DNA from: Desulfitobacterium_A nosdiversum
Lineage (GTDB): Bacteria > Bacillota > Desulfitobacteriia > Desulfitobacteriales > Desulfitobacteriaceae
DNA length: 64,000 nucleotides
Direction: 5' to 3'
Assembly (NCBI RefSeq): GCF_049860565.1
Contig: NZ_CP172056.1
Location: 4,030,001 to 4,094,000, forward strand
Shown here: positions 25,042 through 33,541 of the stretch, one piece after another
Numbering within the stretch: position 1 is the stretch's first letter
Layout of the letters: the number at the start of each line of letters is the position of its first letter
The notes under the pieces: model-generated
The model's input: only the letters and a program-made list of their open reading frames with translations
What the model was told of the DNA's origin: nothing
Database searches by the model: none
Made by a program: the position numbers and the translations under genes

Positions 25042-26073
25042 ATGGATCAACAAATACGATTATTCTTACAACAGAGAGACCTAAACTTCGCTAAAAAAGG
25101 AATTGCCAGCGGATTGATAGCTGGTACTGCTTGGGGTTTAGACGGTGTATTGATGGGAATGGTGTTAGCTTTAGCTCCATTGACCAATAATATGAGCCTA
25201 TTTGCCGTTCCTGTAGTTGGGGCTTGTTTACATGATGGATTCGCCGCGCTTTGGTTATTTATTCATAACGTCATTAACGGAAAATGGCGCGATTATGCAC
25301 GAACCTTAAAGACTAAGCCGGCTAAAATGATCATGCTGGCTGCTGTCTTAGGCGGTCCCATTGGATCATCCGGCAATTTACTGGGAATTTATTTTGCGGG
25401 TGCCTCCTATACTGCTGCAATCACTGCAGCTTATCCGGCTATAGGAGCTATTTTAGGTTTTGTTTTTCTCAAAGAAAAAATAGCGCCCCGAGTATGGGCC
25501 GGTATACTTTTAGCCGTTTTAGGCTCCTTCATTGTTGGATTTACACCACCGGAAGGAGCAAATTATCCTCACTTTTATCTTGGTCTTGGATTTGCCGCAG
25601 TTGCTGCCATCGGCTGGGCCCTAGAGGGGGTTATATCCACCCATGGGATGGACTTAGTTGATTCGGATATTGCTATTGGCATCAGAGAGGCTACTTCTTT
25701 TCTTGTTTATATTTTCGTTATAATCCCTTTGTGTGGAAAAACCGCCTATCAGATGCTTTTTGCCAGCTTAAACTCCTCCCCCGGTTTATTCATTGCTGTT
25801 ATCGGCATGATTGGAGCCATTTCCGTTTTATCCTGGTACCGTGCCATGAATATGACCGGGGTGAGCCGGGCAATGGGGCTAAACGTGACCTACGCCTTAT
25901 GGTCTGTATTTTTCAGTTGGCTATTAAATCATTTACAAATAACTCCGAACCTGATTTTTGGGGTTGTTATCATTTCTATAGGAACAATCCTTACAATAGG
26001 CAATCCTAAAGATTTAGTGAATTTAAGAAACGATAAGGAGGCTCACTATGAGTCAGATGCCTGTAAAATTTAG
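25042..26073 (+). CDS. DMT-superfamily (EamA-type) transporter
   Basis: The 343-residue protein has about ten transmembrane helices arranged as two EamA-like halves (AAYPAIGAILGFVFLKEKIAP ending the first, and ISVLSWYRAMNMTGVSRAMG in the second). DMT permeases export or import metabolites such as amino acids; the substrate cannot be told. A hydrophilic leader of about 17 residues precedes the first helix. It overlaps the next gene by 26 bp, so the pair is translationally coupled. Confidence 0.85.
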   Translation: MDQQIRLFLQQRDLNFAKKGIASGLIAGTAWGLDGVLMGMVLALAPLTNNMSLFAVPVVGACLHDGFAALWLFIHNVINGKWRDYARTLKTKPAKMIMLAAVLGGPIGSSGNLLGIYFAGASYTAAITAAYPAIGAILGFVFLKEKIAPRVWAGILLAVLGSFIVGFTPPEGANYPHFYLGLGFAAVAAIGWALEGVISTHGMDLVDSDIAIGIREATSFLVYIFVIIPLCGKTAYQMLFASLNSSPGLFIAVIGMIGAISVLSWYRAMNMTGVSRAMGLNVTYALWSVFFSWLLNHLQITPNLIFGVVIISIGTILTIGNPKDLVNLRNDKEAHYESDACKI

Positions 26074-26314
26074 AATTTTACAAGCGATCAACCAGAATAA
26101 AGAACTATCTAATCAAGAATTATTAGAAATCCTTAAAAAGGAATACCCTCTTGATCGATGTGTTAACGGTGAAGGTATAGACAACTGCCTGCTTTCGTTA
26201 AAGACGGGAGGAATGATTAAACTTACACAGGCGGTTGAAGATAGTAACGGGAAGCTTAAACTATATTATAAAATCACAGACTATGGTATGAACCGTATGA
26301 AATATATTTATTAA
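26048..26314 (+). CDS. small winged-helix-like protein
   Basis: The 88-residue protein starts inside the 3' end of the transporter gene with a strong AAGGAGG site. The sequence (FRILQAINQNKELSNQELLEIL followed by GGMIKLTQ and KLYYKITDYGMNRMKYIY) fits a winged helix: three short helices and a beta hairpin, as in small MarR/PadR-like or archaeal-type regulators. There is no effector domain. It may regulate its own operon. Function is inferred only from fold pattern. Confidence 0.7.
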   Translation: MSQMPVKFRILQAINQNKELSNQELLEILKKEYPLDRCVNGEGIDNCLLSLKTGGMIKLTQAVEDSNGKLKLYYKITDYGMNRMKYIY

Positions 26315-26321
26315 GCTAAAG

Positions 26322-26369
26322 AAGGAAGTGTGCAAACTACTTTTTTATGGTAGTTAGCGACACTTCCTT
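26322..26369 (+). terminator. bidirectional hairpin terminator
   Basis: A long imperfect stem (26322-26340 with 26349-26369) closes an AT-rich loop and is followed by TTTTATAC. It ends the transporter/winged-helix unit and could also serve the convergent LysR gene. Confidence 0.75.
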
Positions 26370-26405
26370 TTATACTAATTTAAAATCAGTCAACAGTTCT
26401 AATTT

Positions 26406-27323
26406 TTAAACGATTCGCTCCATCAAATCAATTTCCAACTCGTTGCAAAAATAAGATACGAATGTTGAAATTTCAGGTACTACATCAGGAAGATCTTTGG
26501 TATAAACCCAGCAATAACACGGAAACATTGGATTCAAAGGCAACTGTTGAATGTCTTTAAAAAGTGGATTCAGGGCAATATTGCATTGGAGAATGGGACG
26601 GTTGAGCAGGCAAATACCGCCTTCATCCCTAATATGAGTCAAAATCGCACCTACTTGTGAGCCCATATACCCAATCTTGGGAGTAAAGCCTTCAGCCTTT
26701 GCCCGCTTCTTGATATTGTCACCCAGCGGGCTGTCGCTTGTAATCATGTGAAAGGTCTCATTCATTAGGTCTGAAAATTTAATGATATTTTTACCGTACA
26801 GGGAGCTGCCTTGTGTAAAAGCAACGTCAATGGTGTCCGTAAAACCGCAATGGAGCAGCAAATCCTTACTATGCAAGCGATTTTCAGTAAAACCAACGTC
26901 AATTTTGCCTGCCAGCAGCTTTTCCTGGATCCACATCTCCGGCATTTCGGAAACAACAAAATCTACATCTGGATATTTTTTTTGAAAACGGTAAAATACA
27001 TCCGTAGTCCATGGGGTAACATAATACGGTACTACTCCCAAATGAACTCGCTTTTTTTGACGGCGTTTTATGTAAACCAGCCAATCATTCAACTGCTGTT
27101 CCGCATATAAAAATGATTGTGCATACTCTAAGAATTGGGTACCTAGAGGCGTCAGCTTTCGATAGGTTCCATCTTTTTTAAACAATGAAAACCCCAAGTC
27201 ATTTTCCAGCTTTTTAACCGACTGGCTTAATGCTGGTTGTGAAATAAAAAGGTTCTCTGCCGCCTGTGAAAAACTACCTGTCTTCGCAATTTCATTTAGG
27301 TATTTAATATCCCGAAGCTCCAT
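26406..27323 (-). CDS. LysR-family transcriptional regulator
   Basis: The 305-residue protein has the LysR helix-turn-helix (LRDIKYLNEIAKTGSFSQAA, then ISQPALSQSVKKLENDLG) and the usual C-terminal effector domain (HLGVVPYYVTPWTTDVFYRF and on). It is divergent from the alpha/beta hydrolase gene at 27510, the classic arrangement for a LysR and its target. A 16-bp palindrome in the shared intergenic region is a candidate operator. The inducer is unknown. Confidence 0.9.
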   Translation of the reverse strand: MELRDIKYLNEIAKTGSFSQAAENLFISQPALSQSVKKLENDLGFSLFKKDGTYRKLTPLGTQFLEYAQSFLYAEQQLNDWLVYIKRRQKKRVHLGVVPYYVTPWTTDVFYRFQKKYPDVDFVVSEMPEMWIQEKLLAGKIDVGFTENRLHSKDLLLHCGFTDTIDVAFTQGSSLYGKNIIKFSDLMNETFHMITSDSPLGDNIKKRAKAEGFTPKIGYMGSQVGAILTHIRDEGGICLLNRPILQCNIALNPLFKDIQQLPLNPMFPCYCWVYTKDLPDVVPEISTFVSYFCNELEIDLMERIV

Positions 27324-27358
27324 AATTATATACTCCTATGTCTTTTAAGAATTTATTT

Positions 27359-27374
27359 AAATTAATATTAATTT
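27359..27374. promoter_or_regulatory. 16-bp palindrome, candidate LysR operator
   Basis: AAATTAATATTAATTT is a perfect palindrome between the divergent LysR and hydrolase genes, and it contains a T-N11-A spacing typical of LysR boxes. In AT-rich DNA a chance palindrome is possible. Confidence 0.4.
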
Positions 27375-27509
27375 CCGCTTATCTTTTTATAAGAAATGCC
27401 TATTAGTATTCTTTTGCTACTCGCTTTAAAATGAAGAAGAAAAAAGAGAATACAAAGGAAAAAGGGGAAATCATTAGAAAAAGCAGAGAAAAAGAAGGGA
27501 GTATGAATC

Positions 27510-28325
27510 ATGCCGTATTTTGCAACAACTGATAACACAAAACTGTACTTCGAAATTCAAGGTGAGGGAAAACCCGTAGTCTTCATTCATGGGTGGTCTT
27601 GCTCACACGAAACTGCAGCCGGTATCGTTCAGATTATGAAGGAGAATTACCGTTGTATCAGCTATTCTCACCGTGGTCACGGTGCATCGGAATGCCCGGA
27701 AAAAGGATTTACTGTTGATCAATTAGCGAGAGACCTGAAAGAACTCATCGATTATCTGGAATTAAAGGATGTAGTATTGGTAGGACATTCTATGGGCGGA
27801 GCCACAATATATAGCTATGTCTCCCAATTCGGTTGTAAAAACATCTCAAAGATCGTAATTCTGGATATGAGTCCTAAACTAATGAATGATGAAGAATGGA
27901 AATTTGGTGCCTTCGGCAGCTATTCTCCCGCTGACTTCAAGGAAGATATGGAGATGATTGCACAGGATGTCACAAAATTCATGTGGAAATTCTGGCGTTT
28001 ACTTTTACCTGATTTCGCAGCTCTCCCCGCTGACATGGAAGAATTAATCGCTCCGGGATTGATGGGGGTTAATCGTTCGCTGCCCCTTCTAGGACTCTGG
28101 CAATCCATGTTTACGCGCGACTATCGAGACGCAGTAAAAACTATTACCGTACCCACAGCATACATTATCCCCGGAAAACCCATCTACCCCATGGGGTCTG
28201 CTGAGTTTGTCAAGAACAATGTTAAGGCGACCGCTAAAATAATTCCTTTCCCAGGTTGTACACATATGAGCTTGACAGAAAAGCCTACAGAAACTGCCAA
28301 TGAAATCATGACATTTTTAAAATAA
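27510..28325 (+). CDS. alpha/beta hydrolase
   Basis: The 271-residue cytoplasmic protein has the hydrolase fold: oxyanion segment FIHGWSCSHET near residue 26, nucleophile elbow GHSMGG (Ser near residue 94), and catalytic His in GCTHMSL near residue 253. It resembles the haloperoxidase/esterase branch. A variable cap (residues 130-200, rich in Trp and Phe) would set substrate choice. A strong GAAGGGAG site precedes the ATG. The substrate is unknown; it is probably controlled by the divergent LysR. Confidence 0.88.
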   Translation: MPYFATTDNTKLYFEIQGEGKPVVFIHGWSCSHETAAGIVQIMKENYRCISYSHRGHGASECPEKGFTVDQLARDLKELIDYLELKDVVLVGHSMGGATIYSYVSQFGCKNISKIVILDMSPKLMNDEEWKFGAFGSYSPADFKEDMEMIAQDVTKFMWKFWRLLLPDFAALPADMEELIAPGLMGVNRSLPLLGLWQSMFTRDYRDAVKTITVPTAYIIPGKPIYPMGSAEFVKNNVKATAKIIPFPGCTHMSLTEKPTETANEIMTFLK

Positions 28326-28421
28326 TAAGCTGTATTGTTAATACCTATATTAAGAAAATATACTTTTTCACATATAACAGAAATTTCGCAAGGATTTTTA
28401 TATCAACAATCAATCGGCCGT

Positions 28422-28460
28422 AAGAGCTTGTTGCCTGTAAATAGCAGGCGGCAGGCTCTT
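28422..28460 (+). terminator. terminator of the alpha/beta hydrolase gene
   Basis: AAGAGC (28422-28427) pairs with GCTCTT (28455-28460), and the stem continues inward with several G-U pairs to a small AT loop. It is followed by TAGTTTACCTTTT. Confidence 0.65.
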
Positions 28461-28481
28461 TAGTTTACCTTTTAGAGAACA

Positions 28482-28522
28482 AAATGGCTGTTGCCTATTC
28501 AGTTTGTTTGCAACAGCCATTT
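28482..28522 (-). terminator. hairpin, probable end of the acyl-CoA operon transcript
   Basis: A perfect 13-bp stem (28482-28494 with 28510-28522) and 15-nt loop are followed on the minus strand by TTTTGTTCTC. It lies about 300 bp past the crotonase stop, beyond the small convergent gene, so the operon transcript may run antisense through that gene. Confidence 0.6.
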
Positions 28523-28613
28523 CCATATTTTGTACAATCAGGATCCAATCCCTTTTAATTCATTGTAAGTCCAAATTGATCTGCATATAATGAGGGTGAA
28601 AGGAGACGATAGA

Positions 28614-28817
28614 ATGAATATCCAGCCCAAAAAAGTCGGAAGTTTTACACTCAAGGACGGACGGACCCTGGATGCCTATAATTGTTGTACAACGGACGGC
28701 TATACATTCTATTATCAAAACGAGGTATTGGCTTGGAAGTGCTTTGCCCTCGCTGAGATACAAGATTTTGGTCAATTAAACCGTCCGGGTTCCTTTCCTT
28801 CAACGATCCTAAACTAA
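28614..28817 (+). CDS. small hypothetical protein
   Basis: The 67-residue frame starts at an ATG placed eight bases after AAAGGAG and ends in TAA directly against the convergent crotonase stop (no gap). The product (KVGSFTLKDGRTLDAYNCC, then YTFYYQNEVLAWKCFALAEI) has no signal peptide, membrane segment or known motif apart from a CC pair. The good ribosome site supports it as a real gene. I do not recognise it. Confidence 0.5.
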   Translation: MNIQPKKVGSFTLKDGRTLDAYNCCTTDGYTFYYQNEVLAWKCFALAEIQDFGQLNRPGSFPSTILN

Positions 28818-29582
28818 CTAAAATTTAGCAGGCCGTTTTTCGAGGAAGGCTGTCATTCCTTCTTTTTGTTCTGGAGATGCGAAACAAAGTCCAAAAATAC
28901 TGGCTTCTAATCTCAATCCTTCTTCAAGTGAACCTTCCAGCCCTTGGTTAATTGCAATTTTAGCGAGGCGGACAGCGTTAGGAGATTTGGATGCAATCAT
29001 TTGAGCCAATTTCAATGCAGCTTCATCCAGTTGTTCAGGCGCAACGACCTGCTCTACCAGGCCGATTTGCAACGCTTGAGCTGCTGAAATGATTTCTGCG
29101 CTGTAAATGAGTTTCTTCGCTTGACCAGGTCCGACGAGGCGAGCTAACCGTTGAGTTCCTCCAAAGCCAGGAATGATACCTAAGCCTACTTCCGGTTGAC
29201 CGAATTTAGCTTTTTCACTGGCGATCCGAATATCGCAAGCAAGAGCTATTTCACATCCTCCACCGAGGGCAAAGCCTTGAATTACAGCAATTGTAGGAAA
29301 GGGAAGTTCAGAAAGTGAGCTAAAGACTGATTGTCCTAAACGGCCGAATTCACTGCCTTCCAGCGGATTTAGGCTGGACATTTGAGCAATGTCAGCGCCG
29401 GCAACAAAGCTCTTGTCTCCGCCTCCCTGGATAAGCAGGGCACGGACATCCGTACGGTTTTGAAGTTCAGCAATTGCATTTTTGAGTTCCTGCAAAACTT
29501 CAGAATTGAGCGCATTTAAGGCCTTTGGACGGTCAATTACAATTTTTGCAATTCCATTTTCAACTACAAATTCAACAGCCAT
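28818..29582 (-). CDS. enoyl-CoA hydratase/crotonase
   Basis: The 254-residue crotonase-fold enzyme hydrates trans-enoyl-CoA to 3-hydroxyacyl-CoA. The oxyanion-hole segments FVAGADIAQM and QGFALGGGCEIALACD are present, as are both acid/base Glu residues, one in GGGCE and one in QPEVGLGIIPGFGGTQR. Length is normal for a monofunctional short-chain hydratase (Crt type). It is the last gene of the operon from 37746. A MaoC-type hydratase precedes it, giving two hydratases of different fold and possibly opposite stereochemistry. Confidence 0.92.
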   Translation of the reverse strand: MAVEFVVENGIAKIVIDRPKALNALNSEVLQELKNAIAELQNRTDVRALLIQGGGDKSFVAGADIAQMSSLNPLEGSEFGRLGQSVFSSLSELPFPTIAVIQGFALGGGCEIALACDIRIASEKAKFGQPEVGLGIIPGFGGTQRLARLVGPGQAKKLIYSAEIISAAQALQIGLVEQVVAPEQLDEAALKLAQMIASKSPNAVRLAKIAINQGLEGSLEEGLRLEASIFGLCFASPEQKEGMTAFLEKRPAKF

Positions 29583-29647
29583 TTAAGTACACCCCTTTTA
29601 CAAATTCTTGAAAAGATAAGGGAGGCGCAAGGCCACCCTTATTTTTT

Positions 29648-30067
29648 TTATAACCCGATTTTCTTAATTACAGCGCTTCCGTCTACGACAACTTCACCCC
29701 GTTGATTCGTTACAACAGTTTTTAATTTAAGAATGCGTTTTTCATCCTTTTTTTCCGTGATTGTTGCAGTAGCCGTCACGGTATCTCCAATTTTAACAGG
29801 AGCCGTAAATTTAAGTTCTTGACCAAGATAGATGGAGTTCGGGCCAGGCAATGTGGTGCCTAATACTGCGGAAATAAAGCCGGCAGAGATCATGCCGTGA
29901 GCAATACGTTCTTTAAAAATGGATTCTTTCGCATATTCCGCATTAACATGAACGGGGTTAAAATCCATAGTCAGTCCGGCAAAGGTCAAAATATCTGATT
30001 CTGTTACCGTTTTAGATAAGGAGGCACTGTCTCCCACTTTCATATCTGCATATGCGAGTTCTTTCAT
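29648..30067 (-). CDS. MaoC-like (R)-specific enoyl-CoA hydratase
   Basis: This 139-residue hot-dog-fold protein carries the hydratase-2 motif: DFNPVHVNAEYAKESIFKER with catalytic Asp and His, followed by IAHGMISAGFISAVLGTTLPG. Such PhaJ-type enzymes form (R)-3-hydroxyacyl-CoA. It lies between fixX and the crotonase gene in the acyl-CoA operon. Pairing both stereotypes of hydratase could epimerise a 3-hydroxyacyl-CoA, for example letting (R)-3-hydroxybutyrate enter; that is inference. Confidence 0.9.
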   Translation of the reverse strand: MKELAYADMKVGDSASLSKTVTESDILTFAGLTMDFNPVHVNAEYAKESIFKERIAHGMISAGFISAVLGTTLPGPNSIYLGQELKFTAPVKIGDTVTATATITEKKDEKRILKLKTVVTNQRGEVVVDGSAVIKKIGL

Positions 30068-30127
30068 ATTATCTTACACTCCTTCATTTTTATACTCGGT
30101 AATGTGTTTATTGCTAAAAGTTTTTCT

Positions 30128-30412
30128 TTAACCGTAGCGAAACTCCACGCCAAAGGTTCCTCTGGGATAAACCCATGTAAGACCTTTGGAAAGACAAACG
30201 ACCCGGCAAGTCCCACACTCTAGGCAACCGGCATAATCAAAGCTGACACTGTCGCCTTGGACTTGATACAGACCTGCTGGACAAGCTTTAACACAAGGTT
30301 TTGCCTTACAAGCTGCACAGATGCTTTTATCGAGAACAATATGCGGGACATCTTCGTCGACAATAAACTTATTCGTCCCAAGACGTTCTTCGATACTAAG
30401 CTTTTTCATAGA
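30128..30412 (-). CDS. fixX: ferredoxin-like protein FixX
   Basis: This small ferredoxin-like partner of FixC has clusters CAACKAKPCVKACP and CLECGTCRVVC, then the conserved ending GVEFRYG. I place the start at 30412 (MKKLSIEERLG), matching the family N-terminus; the frame open to 30430 overlaps fixC further. The start overlaps the fixC stop by 7 bp. FixCX together act like ETF:quinone oxidoreductase, moving electrons from ETF to menaquinone. Confidence 0.93.
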   Translation of the reverse strand, partial: SMKKLSIEERLGTNKFIVDEDVPHIVLDKSICAACKAKPCVKACPAGLYQVQGDSVSFDYAGCLECGTCRVVCLSKGLTWVYPRGTFGVEFRYG

Positions 30413-31692
30413 GCGGAAACCCCCTTCCATGCATCTTTGGCAAGCTGTACTAAACCGCCGTATTTTTTAATGTTGCCTAAGGTTGATTTTACAATCGGTT
30501 TAGCCGGAGTTCCATCCACTTTGAACAAATTAACCATCATTTCTTCAACAAACAAAGGATAGTGAGCAAAAATCCGCTTATTTTCCATGAATGCCGGGAA
30601 CTTTGAGTAAGTCTTTAGATCCTGAAGAACAAAGCTGTTTTCCAAGTCTTTTTGATAAGAAGCTAAGCCTTGTTTGCTGTAGTCTTCTTTCTCTTTAGCT
30701 GCAATTACAGCGTTAGCTGCCGCTTCGCCGGAAGCAATCGCCAAATCCATGCCTCGAACCATATATCCAATATTCAAAACTAACCCGGCAGCATCACCAA
30801 CGATGAGGAGCCCATCATGGACCAAAGGAGGCATCATGCTAAGTCCGCCTTCCGGAACCAAGTGGCCGGAGTATTCGACCACTTTGCCGCCTTCAATTAG
30901 AGGCTGGATAGCCGGGTGCATTTTAAACTCCTCGATCAAATCGATAATACGATGTTCTGTATGCTCGAACTCCTCAGCGGTGATGACGAGGCCAAGGGAG
31001 ACTGTGTTCTTATTGGTGTATATAAATCCCCCGCCCTGCAGTCCTTGGGTGCACTCTCCCACATAGAGCTGAGCAGCCCCGTTATCGCCTGACAGGTTGA
31101 AGCGATCCTCGATAACGTTACGAGGTAATTCAATAACTTCCTTGGCTCCAGTTGCCACATGTTTCGGCAAAAGCTCTCCGCGGATGCCCGCTTTTTGAAC
31201 AAGCAGGGAGTTAACTCCATCGGCAGCAATGATGACATTGGCAAACATTTCATCTTCATCACAGCGAACACCAACGACTTTGCCGTCTTTGATAATGAGT
31301 TCATCAACTTTGACTCCTGCTGCTAACATTGCTCCAGCTTCTTCTGCCTTAGAAGCAAGCCATGCATCAAACTCTGAGCGTAAAACGGTAAAGGACGGTA
31401 CTTCATCCCATTTTTGACTTTTGACATCAAGTGAAACTGCAGTTTCACCGGTCATAAAGGTCACGGTTTCACGAACGACCTTGCGTTCAATGGGTGCTTC
31501 TTCCCAGAAGTTCGGAATGATTTTATGCAAGGAATGACCGTATAGCCGTCCTCCCGTCATATTTTTTTCTCCCGGTGTACTCCCACGCTCGATCAGCAAA
31601 ACCTCTAAACCAGCCTTTGCCATACAGTAGGCGGCTACACTGCCCGCAGGGCCTGCGCCAACCACAATGGCATCAAAGCATTCTTCTGACAT
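30406..31692 (-). CDS. fixC: electron-transfer flavoprotein:quinone oxidoreductase-like FixC
   Basis: The 428-residue FAD protein begins with the dinucleotide motif AIVVGAGPAGSVAAYCMAKAG and has a second FAD site in GLLIVGDAAGLVLN. It is the flavoprotein half of the FixCX complex, which accepts electrons from EtfAB at the membrane and hands them to quinone. It stands between etfA (14-bp gap) and fixX (overlap). Its presence suggests that the acyl-CoA dehydrogenase reaction is respiratory, not bifurcating. Confidence 0.93.
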   Translation of the reverse strand: MSEECFDAIVVGAGPAGSVAAYCMAKAGLEVLLIERGSTPGEKNMTGGRLYGHSLHKIIPNFWEEAPIERKVVRETVTFMTGETAVSLDVKSQKWDEVPSFTVLRSEFDAWLASKAEEAGAMLAAGVKVDELIIKDGKVVGVRCDEDEMFANVIIAADGVNSLLVQKAGIRGELLPKHVATGAKEVIELPRNVIEDRFNLSGDNGAAQLYVGECTQGLQGGGFIYTNKNTVSLGLVITAEEFEHTEHRIIDLIEEFKMHPAIQPLIEGGKVVEYSGHLVPEGGLSMMPPLVHDGLLIVGDAAGLVLNIGYMVRGMDLAIASGEAAANAVIAAKEKEDYSKQGLASYQKDLENSFVLQDLKTYSKFPAFMENKRIFAHYPLFVEEMMVNLFKVDGTPAKPIVKSTLGNIKKYGGLVQLAKDAWKGVSAL

Positions 31693-31706
31693 AATAGCCT
31701 CCTTAA

Positions 31707-32618
31707 TTACGCCCCAAGAGCATTGAGCAGGGCCGGAAGAATCTGATACAAGTCGCCGACAAGAGCGTAATCAGATGCCTCAATGATCGGAGCATTTTCA
31801 TTCTTTTCAATAGAAATAATCATTTTTGAATCACGGATACCAGACACGTGTTGAATTTGACCGGATACACCAATACCGATATATACGGTAGGCTTAACCA
31901 TTTGTCCAGAAATTCCGATATAGTTCTCTTCTGCCATCCAATGCAGATCTTCAGCAACCGGACGAGTGCAGCCTAACTCTCCGCCCAGTTTGCTACTTAA
32001 GCGGCGGGCAAGTTCAATATCTTCCTGTTTAGCCACTCCGCGGCCAACACAAACAACAACACTTGCATCGCCAAGGTTGGATGTAGATTGATTCGGCCTA
32101 AGCTCAATCAATTGAACCTTTGATTCTGAAACTGCAGCAGTTTCAATAGGACAAGCTGTGCCTTCAGCAAGAGCTTCAACTGTTTTTGCAACCATAACTG
32201 CCATGAAAGGAGCGGAATCTACAACTTCATGGGCTACACAGAGTCCACCGTAAATGTAACGTTCCGCTTCAAAGGATTGACCATTGTGTTGTAAATTAAA
32301 AGCTTCATTAATTAATGCTGTATCAAAAGCAGCAGCTAACCGTGCAGCGATCTCTTTCGAACGCTTTGTGCTTCCGCAAAGGATAGCAGCCGGCATTTCT
32401 GCTCCAGCACGTTCAATCAATACCGGAACACAATCCTCAGGACGTTTTGCTCCTGTAAATTCAATAACCTGGTCCGCACCTTGTTTAGAAACGGCTTGCG
32501 CAGCTTCGGTCGAGAAGGCCCAGGCTACAACACTGTCTCCTTGAGCAACTCCTTTGGCATGAGCCACCAACTCAAGCAGTCCAGTTTGTGTTTCGGAAAT
32601 AACCCAGATTTGTGACAT
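31707..32618 (-). CDS. etfA: electron transfer flavoprotein alpha subunit (FixB)
   Basis: The ETF alpha subunit binds FAD through the C-terminal motif seen as GISGQMVKPTVYIGIGVSGQIQH, followed by MIISIEKNENAPI. I use the ATG at 32618 (MSQIWVISET), which has AGGAGGAGG just upstream; the longer frame begins inside etfB. With EtfB it accepts electrons from the acyl-CoA dehydrogenase of this operon and delivers them to FixCX. Confidence 0.95.
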   Translation of the reverse strand: MSQIWVISETQTGLLELVAHAKGVAQGDSVVAWAFSTEAAQAVSKQGADQVIEFTGAKRPEDCVPVLIERAGAEMPAAILCGSTKRSKEIAARLAAAFDTALINEAFNLQHNGQSFEAERYIYGGLCVAHEVVDSAPFMAVMVAKTVEALAEGTACPIETAAVSESKVQLIELRPNQSTSNLGDASVVVCVGRGVAKQEDIELARRLSSKLGGELGCTRPVAEDLHWMAEENYIGISGQMVKPTVYIGIGVSGQIQHVSGIRDSKMIISIEKNENAPIIEASDYALVGDLYQILPALLNALGA

Positions 32619-32638
32619 GATTTTTCCTCCTCCTAGCC

Positions 32639-33406
32639 CTAACATAAGCCTTCTTTTTTAAGTACACCAACCATTTGTTGAACCATTTCAGCAACTTCAC
32701 CCTGAACACGGATTTGTTTACGTTCCATAACTGCACCAAGAACACTTTTGCGATTCGTTTTCGATTCAATGGCGCTAACACCGCAATCCGCAAGGGATAA
32801 TTCTTGAGCAGGTTTTTTAGAAGCGGCAAGAATTTGTTTTAGACTTGGAATTCTTGGTGTATTCACATCAGGAAGAACCGTAATTAAAGCAGGAAGCTTA
32901 ACTTCAACAACTTCAATTCCTTCCTCCAGTTTACGTTCAGCCCGGAGTACTCCATCTTTGACTTCAACTTTGTTGACAAATGTAACAACCGGAATATCGA
33001 GCAGCTGACCCATACGGATTCCGACTTGCTGGGCATATTCATCACTTGATCCTTCGCCGCAAACGATGAGGTCATATTCCTCAATTTTACGAACAGCTCC
33101 AGCCAGAATTTTGGCGGTAGCCGAAGAATCAGCTTGACTCATCAACTCATCTTTCACCCAGACTGCCTGAGCCGGTCCTCTGGATAAGGCATCCTTCAGA
33201 GAGTTTTTGGCATTGGCAGTTCCAGCAGTGAGAGCCACAACCTCTCCTCCGACTTGTTCGGTAAGTTGTACCCCACATTCGATCGCATTACGGTCATATT
33301 CACTGATCTTATTTTTGGCCCGATCCGTAAGCAAGGCGCGGGATTTGGCATCGACTTTCAAATCAGCCTCATCAAGAACCCACTTATAACAGGCAATCAC
33401 TTTCAT
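32639..33406 (-). CDS. etfB: electron transfer flavoprotein beta subunit (FixA)
   Basis: The 255-residue ETF beta subunit has ACYKWVLDEADLKVD at the N-terminus and the family pattern CGEGSSDEYAQQVGIRMGQLLDIP. I could not confirm from these motifs whether the NAD-binding residues of bifurcating ETFs are present. The adjacent fixCX genes favour the quinone-linked, non-bifurcating type. It is followed by etfA after 20 bp. Confidence 0.94.
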   Translation of the reverse strand: MKVIACYKWVLDEADLKVDAKSRALLTDRAKNKISEYDRNAIECGVQLTEQVGGEVVALTAGTANAKNSLKDALSRGPAQAVWVKDELMSQADSSATAKILAGAVRKIEEYDLIVCGEGSSDEYAQQVGIRMGQLLDIPVVTFVNKVEVKDGVLRAERKLEEGIEVVEVKLPALITVLPDVNTPRIPSLKQILAASKKPAQELSLADCGVSAIESKTNRKSVLGAVMERKQIRVQGEVAEMVQQMVGVLKKEGLC

Positions 33407-33541
33407 TCCTTTGTTTCCCCTTTCGCAGGGAGTGCAGACCTGCGGCCTGCCCTCCCACTCTGCTAATAACGTTTTAAAACTTCCTACTTATTTTTAAATC
33501 ATATTTTTTAAATGGCATTAAGTTTTGAGCTAAACCACATA

